The position numbers and the translations under genes are program-made. Shown piece after piece: positions 36,661 through 49,500 of a DNA stretch of 64,000 nt. The DNA comes from Holothuria scabra (taxonomy: Eukaryota; Echinodermata; Holothuroidea; Aspidochirotida; Holothuriidae). The notes beneath the pieces were generated by a model. The model worked only from the letters and a program-made list of their open reading frames with translations. It ran no database searches and was not told the origin of the DNA. Numbering within the stretch: position 1 is the stretch's first letter; each line of letters opens with the position of its first letter. The stretch spans positions 31,747,884 to 31,811,883 of the forward strand of contig CM074200.1 of assembly GCA_037179385.1 (NCBI GenBank). The letters are read 5' to 3'.

Positions 36661-39600
36661 ACTTTTCATACACTGTTAAAAACGACTCTTAAATTAAATA
36701 AACAAATTAAAAGAAAGAAATACATAAGGATACCTGCTGCAAATGCCGTTTTCAAAACCCAAAAAGTATCAATCCAAGTGTTGCGATAGCAATACCAACT
36801 ACAAAGGATTGTGGGACAGGATACGTGTCGCATTTATCAATGGTATTTTACTTTTGCGAAAAAAAGACATGCGCACTAACTTATCATCCCACAATACCTT
36901 GTAATGTTAATAAAAGAAAGACTATATGCATAAAGATAGCGCGAATTCGTTCAAAGATGAAAGAGTATCGCATTAGAAAAAACAACCTTTGCCTCATTGG
37001 ACAAATCTATTCTCAAGATTCTTCAGAAGGAAGGTTGATTGGTCAAGCAAATCCTCATTGGCAGGAATCTGTTTGTCTCATGTGTATATCGATGTAATTC
37101 AATCTACCAACTGTTAGGTCTCACAATTCCATTGGTAAAACTGTTGGGAAAAGTTTCGTCACATACATTTTCATGGCATAAATCATTAAACGAAGTTTCA
37201 TATTCAGATTTAAATTGAATCTCCTTAACGTTTTAAAAAACTGTCGCAGAGGGCCACCGCTAACGATATCAATAATGTTATTTCAGTTATGGTTAACAAA
37301 TTACTGCAATTTCTAGCTTACGCGGATAAATCATTTGAATTCATCAGGCCTAAATTCATATTGCTATCCACTAATGGGTGTTGTGCGTGTTCTTTGATCG
37401 TTGGAAAATGACTGACCGAATTATCGTTAACGAGATAACACGGAGTATTCTATACGTCATGATTTCGTTCCCGGTCTTGACATCTTTTCTGTCTTGAGCC
37501 ACTTCTGGGTATCTTGTTTTACCCTCCACCCACGATCCTGCTACCAACTCACAAGCCTCACAGACAGGTCTACCATCTTGTCACATATAACTCCACGTGC
37601 ACCTCTAAGACTATATGTTGTCATTGTTCTATAGGTCGGAAATCTCCAATGATGTCCTCGGGCTCGGGTTAGCGTGCAAGTAGTCGTACAAGGTTTTTTG
37701 CTTTATAAACTTTCATATACTGTTCATTCATAGCAGGACGAGACTACGGCCGCCTATTCGATCGAAAGGTTCTCTCGCGACTTATCAGAAAATATATATG
37801 CAGACTACAAAGCGGTCCATATTTAAGTCCCGTCCCATCATTTGATTACTTCTTGTTTAGATAAAGGGTGCCAAAACAATTTTCGATATACCTTGGTAGT
37901 ACCTTACATAAAGTGTAAAACATTATATATGTGTAAAATAACTAGTCTAAGTTTAAGTCTACCAATGGAACTCCCTTTTTTATTATGTCAATATAAGTCA
38001 TATAAAAATAAGCATGTGACGTCACCACTAAATCACACGCAGTTTTCTAAGTATCATTTTGTGCTAATGACATTACTACTGGCTTAAATGTTGTACAATA
38101 ATTTGTCGCCATAGCAACATAAAGATAAGTTGATGCTCTGAGTAGAAAGTAAGAGAACCTTTTGCAGCAGGACAGTTTTGCTTGAGAAGAGGAGTGGTTA
38201 AAATTGATCTGATGGAAATCGGCCGGATAATTGACAAAGTAGTCATCCAACGTCACTCAGTAAAGAAACTATGAAATGACAAGGAAATAAAGAGGAATAA
38301 AACTAGATCACTCTTATACCTTGAAATCAAAATGATAAATCAAAGCTGAAGATTATCAGGATAAATTAAAAATAAGCTTAGTTATCACGGCCATTTAGAA
38401 TAAAAAGGAAAATGGGAATCTTGACATCTTTTTCAAGCTTAGAAATAGGACAAATAAATTTGAATAAACATGTTTTTTTTACAGACAGGTTATGTCTTCT
38501 TGCAATTGCATCCAAGTGAGTTCTAATCATATCGTATTAAACAAGTGCGAAGTGATACTGTGCCATATTTAATATATGAAATGATACTGCTGCTATTACC
38601 GAACAGAATCGTACATAGCCTTTGGTCACATTGCGTCTTCTTAATCTGTACCTTTGTCATAAAGATAAGGGGTCACTTACGGAAGGAGACTGTATGGTCC
38701 ATTTTCGGAGGAAATGAAAAGGCGAAGGGGATTTTGAATAACACGCACGGAAAGTGAAATTTTATACACATGGGTAAAACTTGCATCACTATTTTCATAA
38801 TGATGGATAGATGTAATTTTATTTTATGTCCTATCTTTGATCTTCAAATTTCAGTCATAGGGTTTTGATATTTGAATTCAACTATCTGTTCATTTGAAGC
38901 GCAGTACTTGGTAATAACCTTCCGTTAAGGAAATCGCTGGTCACTTTTTGAAAAAGTTATTTACAAGTATTCGAGGTGGGCAATTGATCTGATAAGAGAA
39001 ATGAAATTATTTGGTGCAATTGAAGTGCCTTCACCAACACCTAGGCGAGTAGGTAAAGCATTTTCATATATCCTTTTTTCATTTTGAGAACAAAGAAATT
39101 ACATCCTGACGTCACTAAAAATTTCTAGTAGCGACTGATGGTCTAATGGAAATCCCACGGTTACCCTATTAGGTTACGTGATTTTGTTGTAGACCTTCAG
39201 TTGAAGGCAGACATTTGACAACATCTAATATTTTCTCCAAAGGCAAGAGAAATGTTTTCATCATAGTTCCTATTAAAGGAATTCTTAGGCATATTTACCC
39301 GTAAAAGGATACTCATCCTGGGCAAAAACTACACTTGTGACTCTTTCTCTAATACTTATACATTACGACTCAAGTCAATACTTTGTTCCGAAATTTTGGG
39401 GGCGATGCGCACTGTTAAACAAAAAAATCCCTATCTGGTTAAAGATAGCTCTTATTCTAACCTAATCCCTAACCGTAACAACGAATACAATCGATACAAT
39501 ACACTGGCAACAGCCAAACAAGAAACACCTTGTAAATCAGTGCGCATCTACACAAATTTTTAGAGTTCGTTAAGAAGAGCGGGGAGCACATTTTAAAGTA

Positions 39601-40338
39601 TGAATGTCAAATGTTAAAAGGGGTTTTAAACCAAAAATTCCCCAAATATGTCAATTTTGATAATTTTTTGATGTTTCAATCTCTTACTATGCACGGTAAA
39701 GTGGCATATCGGCAAACAATTAATCCAAAAATTCTCTGAAAGGTAATATTATGTCGCCAAAATAATCCCTTCAAATCAGTGGCGGGGCTACCACACGATA
39801 AAAGAGGGGAATGCTCCTCTGGCGGACCAAAATTCCCCGCAGGCCCACTTTGTAGGTTATTAACATCCTGTTTTAGTGCGCTCCTGCATGCCATTCTCGA
39901 CCAATAAGACCAAAATTCCTCGCTCCACAACTGCTTTAAAGTTCCGAGGAGGTATTGGAAAATATGACTTGTTAAATTTTACATTGACATGGCAATAATG
40001 GATATTTACTCTGAGGGCAAGTCAATATGAACAATACAGACAACTTATTGGTACCTCTTTTGGTATGTGTGTGAGAAAAGACATTAGCGGGGTATTCCTT
40101 TCAGGTTAACTTTACAATTGCTCACATGCCCTGGTGGTAATCAGTCCGGCTTATGTCTTTCGGGAAATGAATAATATGTCAAACGTGTTCTGGGAAAGTG
40201 ACTCTACGAAGGAAACAATAAGTTTTATAATAAAAAAAATGCAAAAAATCTGCTATGTTGGTTAAATCTTCTCCGGTGAATGTTTGTTATAATAGAATTT
40301 TTTTCGCAGTTATGCATTAATCAATTTAAAAACCGTTC
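36661..40338. other. AT-rich DNA, nothing recognised
   Basis: Short frames only. At 39777 the motif CAGTGGCGGGGCTACCACAC looks like a transposon end (see findings). Confidence 0.4.
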
Positions 40339-40827
40339 TTGGACTCAACCACAATAGCCCAATGGGCAAAAACAATTGGCAGTCAGCAGAAATTTTACAA
40401 AACACTAAGAGTTATTTATTTGACAACTCAGTACGACTCCTTAGTCCCTAAGATTTCAGTCCGATTTACCAATGGGAACAGTATAAACGAAAACGTCAAA
40501 CATGTTCAACTTTCAGTTCTGTGGGCCACATGCAACTTTTTTGTGTTCAACTTCAGTTACAAGACTTCCTCGTTGCATTTGATAAAAACACAAACCTTGA
40601 ACATTTTTGACCAACTAGAACGGCGGGGTCTCATGTTGACTCCGGCTCTACTGAAAATGCGTTTTACTAGCAAGCCAGTATGTACAGAGCTGGATTCTTG
40701 TCTTTTGCTCTTTCTGATTGTAAGAAATCAGCACACAGTAAAACTCGAAAAAGGCAATATAGCCCCATACAGACTTAAACTTAACTGCAACAATATGACG
40801 GCTCGTCCGGTGGTCGTCGGCATATGA
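40339..40827 (+). CDS. Unassigned 162-codon open frame
   Basis: This is the longest open frame outside the Penelope-like element's GIY-YIG region. It has no ATG at its start (opens at TTG; the first real ATG is far inside), so it is not a free-standing gene as read. It could be part of an exon, an old transposon ORF, or chance. Residues are mixed (QLSVLWATCNFFVFNFSY, DQLERRGLMLTPALLKMRF) with no motif I recognise. In DNA this AT-rich a frame this long is uncommon but not impossible across six frames of 64 kb. Confidence 0.15.
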   Translation: MDSTTIAQWAKTIGSQQKFYKTLRVIYLTTQYDSLVPKISVRFTNGNSINENVKHVQLSVLWATCNFFVFNFSYKTSSLHLIKTQTLNIFDQLERRGLMLTPALLKMRFTSKPVCTELDSCLLLFLIVRNQHTVKLEKGNIAPYRLKLNCNNMTARPVVVGI

Positions 40828-43800
40828 CTAGCTGTGGGCTGAAGTTCAAATTAGACACTTGAAGTCACTGAATGCCATGCTGAACTCGCACAATGTGGTT
40901 TTAGGTACCAAGTTGTACAACATTTTAAACAACAAGGCTTCTTTTTCGTCAGTAATTACTTATAAATTTAGTGTTTAATTGTACCTGATTGACTTGATCA
41001 TCATGCCAAGAAGATCCCACAGAACTGACGGTCGTCAGAGTTGGCAATGAATTGGGAAATTCTGGTAACGAATTGGGAGATTGTCCTTCACTGTAAGTTT
41101 ATTTTATGGAATTCTCAAGGTTGCGTAAACCGGGAATATTTTGATAGAGTATTTTCTTCAAAACGGCACATTTAGCAAAGTTTTATCAGTAGATTCAGAT
41201 TCTATGGAAAATGTACATATTTTTTGATATTAATTTTGTCAAGTAAGAGTTTAATCAACATCTGAACTGGAAGAGGAAAAGTAGACAAAAGATCACAATC
41301 ACTGTGCACCTGTTGAATTAGATTTAGGAATATATAGATATTTAGACTGTATGGCTGTGTGTTCTGTGGTATTTACCTCTCATGATCCTTTCGTCTTCGG
41401 CCGATCTGAGGTCGAGTCACGAGTCTTCGCAGTTATAGAACAGGACCGAATAACTATGTCTCAAGCAGTTTGGTATTTTGTACAAAAGTGCTAGTGTTTT
41501 CCCCACACATAGGAGTAAAATGGCACGTTAAGTGCTATTTCAAGCGATCTCAGAGGTATTTTGGCCAAATATTCCTCGCCCTTTGCTTGAAGTCATGGCT
41601 CTGCCTACAGCACACTCGCCAACTCGGCAACCCTTGTTCCTCACTCCTCGCAGCAAGTTTCCCCTTTACCCCCCCCCACACAAAAATTCGTAGCCACGCA
41701 CCTGGGAAAATTTATGCGATCTGGTAATTTAAGGGCTTTGCCCTTTCCCTTCCCGTCATTCTACCAAAGAAATACAGCGCCATCAGTAGCCTGCGTGGCA
41801 CCTCTGTGGCTGCAACCCCCTTTAGACTGCCCCCCTCCTTCAGATTGATTTTTTCGTAGCGATGAACTGGACGAAAAATTTCGTCCTTCCCGCGGGCTAC
41901 GCGTTCTACGCCATCAGTTGCAGATCATATTCGATTTCAGAGTTAATGAGTCTGTCAGTGCAAATGGCTTGTGTTAACTTTAAAAAGTTACCCAACAGTA
42001 CAAGACCAGCACGTACCTCCGCGTATCATCGACCACTAAATGTATTTTCCAAGAGTTTTGTTAAAACAAACTACTTAAATTAGACAACAAGATTGGGTAA
42101 TTTTATCAACTTTTGCTTCATTTCGCCGTTTTTCCTCTCTTCAGCTTCATTTCATGCTTTCATGAACATCTTCAAGAAAACAGAAAAACCAATCGAATTT
42201 CATTCTCGGTCGGGTCATCAGTGGGTTTCTAGCCATCAGGGGGTCGCAGGAAACAAGCTTTTCGCGTGAGTAATATGTTCTCTTAATTTTAAACACCGTG
42301 AACGGAAAATTTGTTGAAAATACTGTCCACTTTTATTTTGGAATAAAGAAGTCTTTTGTTGCATTTCAGAAGGAGACATACGTCTCCAACAATTATTTGA
42401 TGTTCAAAAAATAAAGAAGTGAAAGACAGTTGTGATAACTCATTTCGAAGGTTGTGAAATTGATTAATGATGAAGACAAGAAAAGGCACAGAGGTAAAAG
42501 TACTTACATGAAACAGCAAAAGGTCCACTAAAACAAGGGAAGATGTATTCGCGTGACCTCATAAATAAGTACTTTTGGATTTCTAGTGTACATGTGTCTT
42601 TGATTAATAAAGGTTGCACCTCTGTAAGCATTCGTAAGGATTAAAGTAACCTATTTCTGGTTTCACTGGGTTGTTGTTAATATTCCAGAGCCAAGAAAAT
42701 GATACGTTTTGCAGTGAATATAACAGTAACGGTGTGTAGGTCGCTTTATAACCACGTTCCCTATCCGTATAGCAGTGAGACTTTTGAGTTTATTTCTTCA
42801 CTTTGTAGAAGCTTGTTCTTTTGATTAGCACAAACCATCCGATAAAGATGAAACGAGTGCCAAGCCCTTGATTGGTTAAAAATAGGCATCATTTGGCCGC
42901 TTCAATATATCAAGACACATTTTTACTGTTTTATACAGTAGTATCATAATGAGTTGGTTCACAACATTGTTGTTATTAAATGAAAGAAAGCCAATCGGCA
43001 AGCTGTAAAAGTTTTCCATAAGGAACCAGTGGGAGGAGGGGTGGCAAAAACAATTTGACAGACGTATGAGGGGCAAAAGAGCGAAGAAGGAGGGTAATGT
43101 GGAGCAGGGCTCGATCAAGAAATATAAGTACGGGGTGGGTAGTGGTAATACCTTCTAAAACAAAGGAAATGTAAAATTAAGTTGGCAAAAATGGGGGTGG
43201 GGACATGTCCTTGCATCGAGTCGGACCGAGTTGTGAGGAAAGGACATTCACAAATGGATTACAGCCGGATGGTGATGTAAACAGTTAAGAGACAATTTTA
43301 AACACTTATGAGATTCATGCAAAAAACAAGGTTCTGCATAATACAATGGAAATTGCTGAAGAGGAAGGAATCTTTTTTAACCTTTTATGAGAGCTTTAAT
43401 TATCTGAAGCATTAAACATGAGTACCCCAGTGGAGCGATTGAACATTTAGGGGGAGGGGTAAAACCTTAACTATCTGTCTTCAGAAAAACTAGTTATGCA
43501 TTCCATCGTATTAAGCAAATCGGTTATGAAACTTACCTTGCATAGTACAATGGAAATTGCTGTAGAGATTGTATGACTTAGAGAATCATTAATTACTGTC
43601 CTAAAATAGATATTTCTCAGCAGAATAATTGAACAAATGATTAATATGGATATAGAAAATTTAAGGCCAGTTTCACCCCACATGAAAATTCAACCCTCCA
43701 TCACGAAAGGTTGGAGGAATATTGAAGGGATGTAACAATGTTTGTCTTCTTGAAAAGGGGGCATTTTGATGCTCGTAACAAACTTTTGTAGAAGATTTTC

Positions 43801-44196
43801 AGAACGAAATGAAGAAATAGTTTTCAATGTGGGTTACAAATGGCGTTGGTTTCGGAAAACTAAGCCCTTTCTCGGTCTCTTGCGTCCCTCTTGGATCCTG
43901 ACATGCGTCCCCTGTTTGTTTTAGAGTTCATTCCATGCCCCTCTCTCACACCTCCAAACACAAATTCATTGTCTGCACATTCAATGAAAAATGTTTCTGG
44001 TATTAAGAGAATTGGTATAGAGGTGTGACTTTTCGTTGTGAACACCATGTTATTTACACCGTAAGCAGTTCCCTGCTTGTACCTAACGATGAGCCTTAGG
44101 AGCTGGGGTCTGAGTCAGTTCCCTATCCGTACACTCTGATATCAAAATATGATTTTCCATGTAATGTTTTCTCAGCGCAACCAAAATTTGTCTTAA
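40828..44196. other. AT-rich DNA with small repeats
   Basis: It holds a short direct repeat CATA(A/G)TACAATGGAAATTG at 43337 and 43541, G-rich and C-rich short runs, and the motif GACATGTCC at about 43203. No gene is recognised. Confidence 0.4.
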
Positions 44197-44770
44197 CAGT
44201 TCGGGAGATAACCTCTTTCGGTGGAAAATGGTTTTCACCCGATCGGGGGAAAATGCGGCCATGCGTGGCGCCATTTTCAAATTTCTCCCCTTATGCTTTG
44301 CGATCCTATCGCGCAAATTCAACGGACAAGAACGTTCAAAACACCTGGAAAAATTTATCGAACTTAGGAAAGGGAAATTTTGGAATATCTAGAAACATTG
44401 TTGCTAGGAGAACCACAAAGCCGGATCATGTTTAGTAGTTCACCGCGCAAATTTTGAGATATGAAGCAATTTTGCCACGTTCTGTGTCCTAAGCTCGAAA
44501 CAGTCGTAAGATTTATGCAATTTTTTCTACAGAAAGTTTTGTAAGTTACTCTTGCTTACCATTGTGCTCATTAAAACGTTGAAAGTTTCTTGTGATTTCG
44601 GTCTGTGGTGGGGAAGAATTACCTTCTATTTGTATATAATCCACATTTATAAAACAAAGCGACGACTGTGAAGAGGTACACAATAAGTGCTCATGAATAT
44701 TCATTCTGCAAATTTTCCCCCGATCGGGTAAATTCTCATTTTCACCAGAAAACGGGTATCTCCCGAACTG
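44197..44770. mobile_element. Inverted-repeat element family A, copy 5 (both ends intact)
   Basis: The left end is CAGTTCGGGAGATAACCTCT, then TTCGGTGGAAAATGGTTTTC and ACCCGATCGGGGGAAAATG. The right end, reverse complemented, is CAGTTCGGGAGATACCCGTT, then TTCTGGTGAAAATGAGAATT and TACCCGATCGGGGGAAAATT. The terminal inverted repeat is thus about 60 bp. The total of 574 bp contains no plausible protein. A TAA lies directly beside the left end and a TAA two bases outside the right end, so a TA or TAA target duplication is possible but not secure. This is the reference copy for the family. Confidence 0.75.
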
Positions 44771-45991
44771 TCTAATGAATGCAAACTATTTTGTAGAATA
44801 CCTCAAAGAAGTTGAATTGGCTGTACGGTAAGTTTTCCAAAGGGTAGACTAAGATTATTTTATCTATCTTTTAGGCTTCTACGTTCACAACATAGAGTTA
44901 TTGGTCAGCTTTACACTGAAGCCCAGTGGCTTTTCATATTCAATCTAAAGTAGGATTTATACAAGACGACTAATACACTATAGAAATACATTGCATTTGA
45001 AATTTACACACGAAAGTCATTCTCATCTTTCAGTCTACGACATTGGTATCACATAATATCACTTTTAAAATATTACCTTACACTACACAATGATTTTTCA
45101 TCAATTTTGTTAGTTAAATGACAGTTGACATATTCCATTACGCTTATCGTGAACTTTCCCATAACACATTATTCATGTCACCTTGGTACTTTTTCATGAT
45201 CAATATGATTTTTATTACATTAATTTTATCAACCGATGGCTATTGTGTGGCAGCTATGAATTTACATAAACACAGAACTCTTTGTAATTTCGGTTGTTAA
45301 GTTAAAAGCGCAGACTTCCCACTGTTCAAAGTAAGAGTAATTTGATTCAATTTATTGATGTGAATCGTGCTAACGGCCAAGTTTTTGTGGGAGAACAGGT
45401 TTTTTCCTTTTTTGAGGTGGTATATGTCATGTCGTTCGATCTGAGTGCATGAATTCATTTTATTCAATCTTAAGTAAATTTCATGAGAAATCTGCACTTT
45501 GAGAGTCATATACTGCAAATTATTGATTGATCCTTAAAGTTGTTTTAAGCACGAACGATATCACGGAGAAAATGGTTTCGTAAGAAAATTCCACAACAAA
45601 GAAACACACGGGGCATTGTTGGATAGTTAGCGTTTAATTAGATTTGGAAAATTAATGAAAGAAAAGGGAATATATTTATAGAGAAGCACTTGAACTGAAA
45701 GGAAACAAAAGCCAAAAGGTCAGCTTTGAGCGTATCCAAAAGCATGAGTGTGTCTATTTAAACACGATTTAAAATGTAAAGTCAACATGAGTGATGGACT
45801 GTCTTGTGTCAATGTATCAACTTGAAGTCCACATGGGTAAAACGAATAGTACAGAGTGAACCTTACTAGAAGTAATCACAATCTCCTTACAAACTTCCTT
45901 TCGAATATGAAAACTCTTCTTTTTCAAATTGTGGAAAAGGATTTTCTCAAATAAATGACACTTTTACAGTGCAACTGATTTGTAGAATGTA
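44771..45991. other. AT-rich DNA, nothing recognised
   Basis: No coding or repeat signal stands out. Confidence 0.4.
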
Positions 45992-46538
45992 CTTTAAAGG
46001 TAAAAAGCAGTCCCACCCAAACTTATTTTGAAGAAAAAGTTCAATAGCACAACTTTTGTCTTATTTCCCTTCAAAGTATCGTTCATTACATTTTATGATT
46101 TAACTATTGCATATTCAAGGTAAAGCAAGCAGTTGTTTCTAGTAAATTTCACATTTGAAGAGAAAAAACTTTGTCACGTGACTCCCGACAGCCAATCATG
46201 GAACTGGACAGTCTACTACACTACTTCAATTTGGGGTGACTGCTCCTGCCCTTTAAGGAGACCCAATTCTCTCACACCAAACAGTACCAATTCTCTCTCC
46301 CACAATTGTATGAAATTCATGGCCATTCAGACACAATCTCTGTATATTGCTCCAGAGTGATTAAAAAAAGGTCAATGTGTATAATCAAAACATTTTCAGT
46401 TCAGTTAATGTTGTGTCATATAAGTCTTGATACTTGGCAATGTTTGAATCAACTGTCAATTAAAGAGCTTAGCCAATGGAAAATTTCGGTAACCCCCTAT
46501 AAAATTGTAGTTTAGGTGGGGGATGGTTCCTTTAAAAG
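45992..46538. mobile_element. Candidate inverted-repeat element, CTTTAAAGG type
   Basis: The left end is CTTTAAAGGTAAAAAGCAGT followed by CCCACCCAAACT. The right end, reverse complemented, is CTTTTAAAGGAACCATCCCC followed by CACCTAAACT. The ends share (C)TTTAAAGG and CCCACC-AAACT blocks with a mismatched middle. Length is about 547 bp and non-coding. Weaker than the other elements. Confidence 0.4.
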
Positions 46539-49500
46539 CTGTATCCTTCTTATAACTCAGTCGCCTTATTGTCTGCATTAGTGTTCCGTTTTTTGAGTTT
46601 CAAAGTTCATTTGATGTTTTTGTTAAAATATTTCATATCGTTATGTTCTCAAGGTAACTGCCTGACTTGAAATGCTGTCCCGTTATTGAAATTACGAAAA
46701 TGAAACGAAGACAATTTAGGGAGACCAATTATGACACCATGAGTAAGATTTTCATTACAACCATTCTTATTATTGAATTAATAAAAAAGCAATCTGTACA
46801 ATAAATTAATCAAAGAGTCTTTACAAAGCTAAAACAATGAACAATTAGAGCCAAAAATAAAAAGTAGGAACAAAAGCATAACCCAGCATGGAGATGATAA
46901 AGATTGATTTTATTCACTCTTTAAAAGTAAAAATTGAGTTTCGTGTGTGAATATCAACTTGCTTCCCATTCCAAATTCTGGACCGTGTAAAAGTAAAAGC
47001 ACGTCTTCCCTAAAATAGCTAGGTCCCTTGCCATTAGGTGCACTATGATAAATCTGTCAGAGGAGAGGAGAGGAGTGAAGATTGTAGAATATGAAACATC
47101 ATGATGAAGTGTTCCTTGTATGTTCTTACTTTTTGAAACATCCTCCTTCTTAGGTTGATTGCATCTTATTACCTCAGGAAAGAAATGAACCAGAGCTCAT
47201 AAACATTTGGCATAGTCAGGTTTCACATCTGATAAATTGATTGACAGCACCAACTACACCAAAACCAACAAATAGTTACATTCTACTGGTTTAAGCTAGC
47301 ACTCGTCAAGTGTGTCTTAATTGCTTTTCAAAAGTACGAATACAACGACAATTCATTCCCAGTACATACAAACACCACAAATCGCAACATGCTCACCAAA
47401 GCAAAAAGAGTACCATAAAGGGGGGGGGGGGGGAGTAAAAAACCCATAAGCGTTTTCCTTCCGGAAAATATAACCTACATAATACAAATAATGTTACAAA
47501 TTGAAACATGAAAACATATATTACTCGAGGGCACACACAGTCTTTGATCTATTGGTATGTCTTTGTTGCATCCTTAAGAGGCAGCGTCACATCATGTTTA
47601 ATAATTTAATTACTGTACATGCGCAACATAGGGACCTCTACACCACATTGAACATCATATCAAACACTGAAAAGATCGAAGTCGGTTATAACATGTATCG
47701 AAAATATCAATTGAAGACAGGGATATAGTGACTGGTATGGTTTACAGAAAAAGAAATTTCGGCGACCAGCTTAACACCCTGCTATTTCTGAATTCCCCCG
47801 TTTAACATTTACACGCCCTTCATTTTGAAATCATGTCGGCGCCACTGATATTGCAGTAAAAAATCATCCAGTAAAAAGTCATGTTTATGTTAACCGATGG
47901 ATGTGCTATTTCATGTGCCCGAAACGATTCTTTAATAAAAAGATATATTTGCAAATGCTTGCATTGAAAATTTTCGCTTCACCTCCTTGTAAAGGATTGA
48001 TATTAGTGTTACGTAGAAATAAATCGACATATGTGCTTGCCAACCTCGGATCAATTTATCCTTTTTATGGTTGAGAAAAAACTTACTCAGGGCACCGAAA
48101 AACGGCTTACAAGCTCAAACTATCGTGACGGTTTTAGAGATGTGACAAAAAAGAGGTGGAAATTGAAGAAATTACCTTAGAAGAGGAGTAACTACAATAA
48201 AACACAGAAAAGGAAGTTCATCATGCGGCGACATTGCACTTTTGTCCCATCTGACCTTATCTCTCTTTCCAATAAAATGGGAAGGTCGTGGACAACTTGT
48301 TTTCGTCTGCTAGTTTCAACAAACACGTTTTGGGAGATTTTGGTAGTGAAAATTGTTGCATTTGGAAGACTTTCAATTCAATAGGAAAGAAATCGCAGAC
48401 TTGAAGGTTTCGAGAGAATCACACTATTTCATCTTCACCCAGAGTACATGAGACAATTATACGTGGAGTCTAATCCGTACATGTAGAGTGTCAATTTTAC
48501 ACGTAACCACTGTAGTTTCTTAGAGGCCAAACTTTGAAAGAAGGGGCAATGGTATCCATGAAGAGAAGTAAGTATATATTGGTAAAAAACATGGTGGACA
48601 CTGAACATCAAAGGCCCATCAAGCAAAATCTCCAAGGATATCCGGTGGTCGCACATTTCAACCCCTTCACCTTTTCCAATACAGAACTTACCCGTAACCG
48701 ATGGCCATAACGTGTCTAGTCTTTGACCGTGACCACCTTAGCCCTAAAGAGAGGCTCGGAATTGTCTCTACACACGGTCTTTATTTCAGGATAGATAATT
48801 TGTCTACCATGAAACTATCGAGGGATCATTTCTTTGTTTTTGTTCTGCATGACTTGGTTTGGCTTTTCGCCAGTTGCACTCGTGCCAGAAAAAGCAGACT
48901 CTCGTTCGGTTTTGTTTTTTTCCAGAACCAGGTCTGTTGTCGTATTGTTAAGAAGGTTACAGAAAATTAAGTAATTGAGCTTTAGCATAATAAAGCAACA
49001 CATTATACTGCAAACTTAATGTTACACCGCATGCAGGAGGTTTTCAAGTTAAGCGGTATATACCTATATATCGCATTAATTGTGAAAGAATGATCCAACC
49101 CAGATTTGTACAACCTTGAAAATGGAAGAATCTGCTCACAACCCTTGTAAATTCAACCACCAAGCATCTTATGTTAAACATGACCTTTAAACAAGCTCGT
49201 CGAATCTTAACACAACCGTGAAAGGGTGTACCTGTCCAGTGCCGAGTTAAGAATTGTTTCACTCTATGACAATGAACAATGAAATAACAGGATCCTTCAA
49301 GCTAGTTGACTTTTATGTTTCATCATTGTGATAGATGTGAGGCGCAGTTCAAGGACAAGGTGCGAAGATCTATTATCAAGCAAAAATAGGTGCTCAGGTG
49401 TTCTAGTAACTTCAACCTCAAATCCTTCAAAAGTGAAGTAGCGTCATCCGCCGTGACTTCTAATCACCTTAAAATCTCTTAAGCGTTTAACACAAGTACA

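Noticed and set aside
44083..44322. 79-codon minus-strand ORF
   Set aside because: Part of it lies in the terminal inverted repeat of the family A element, whose other copies do not keep the frame.
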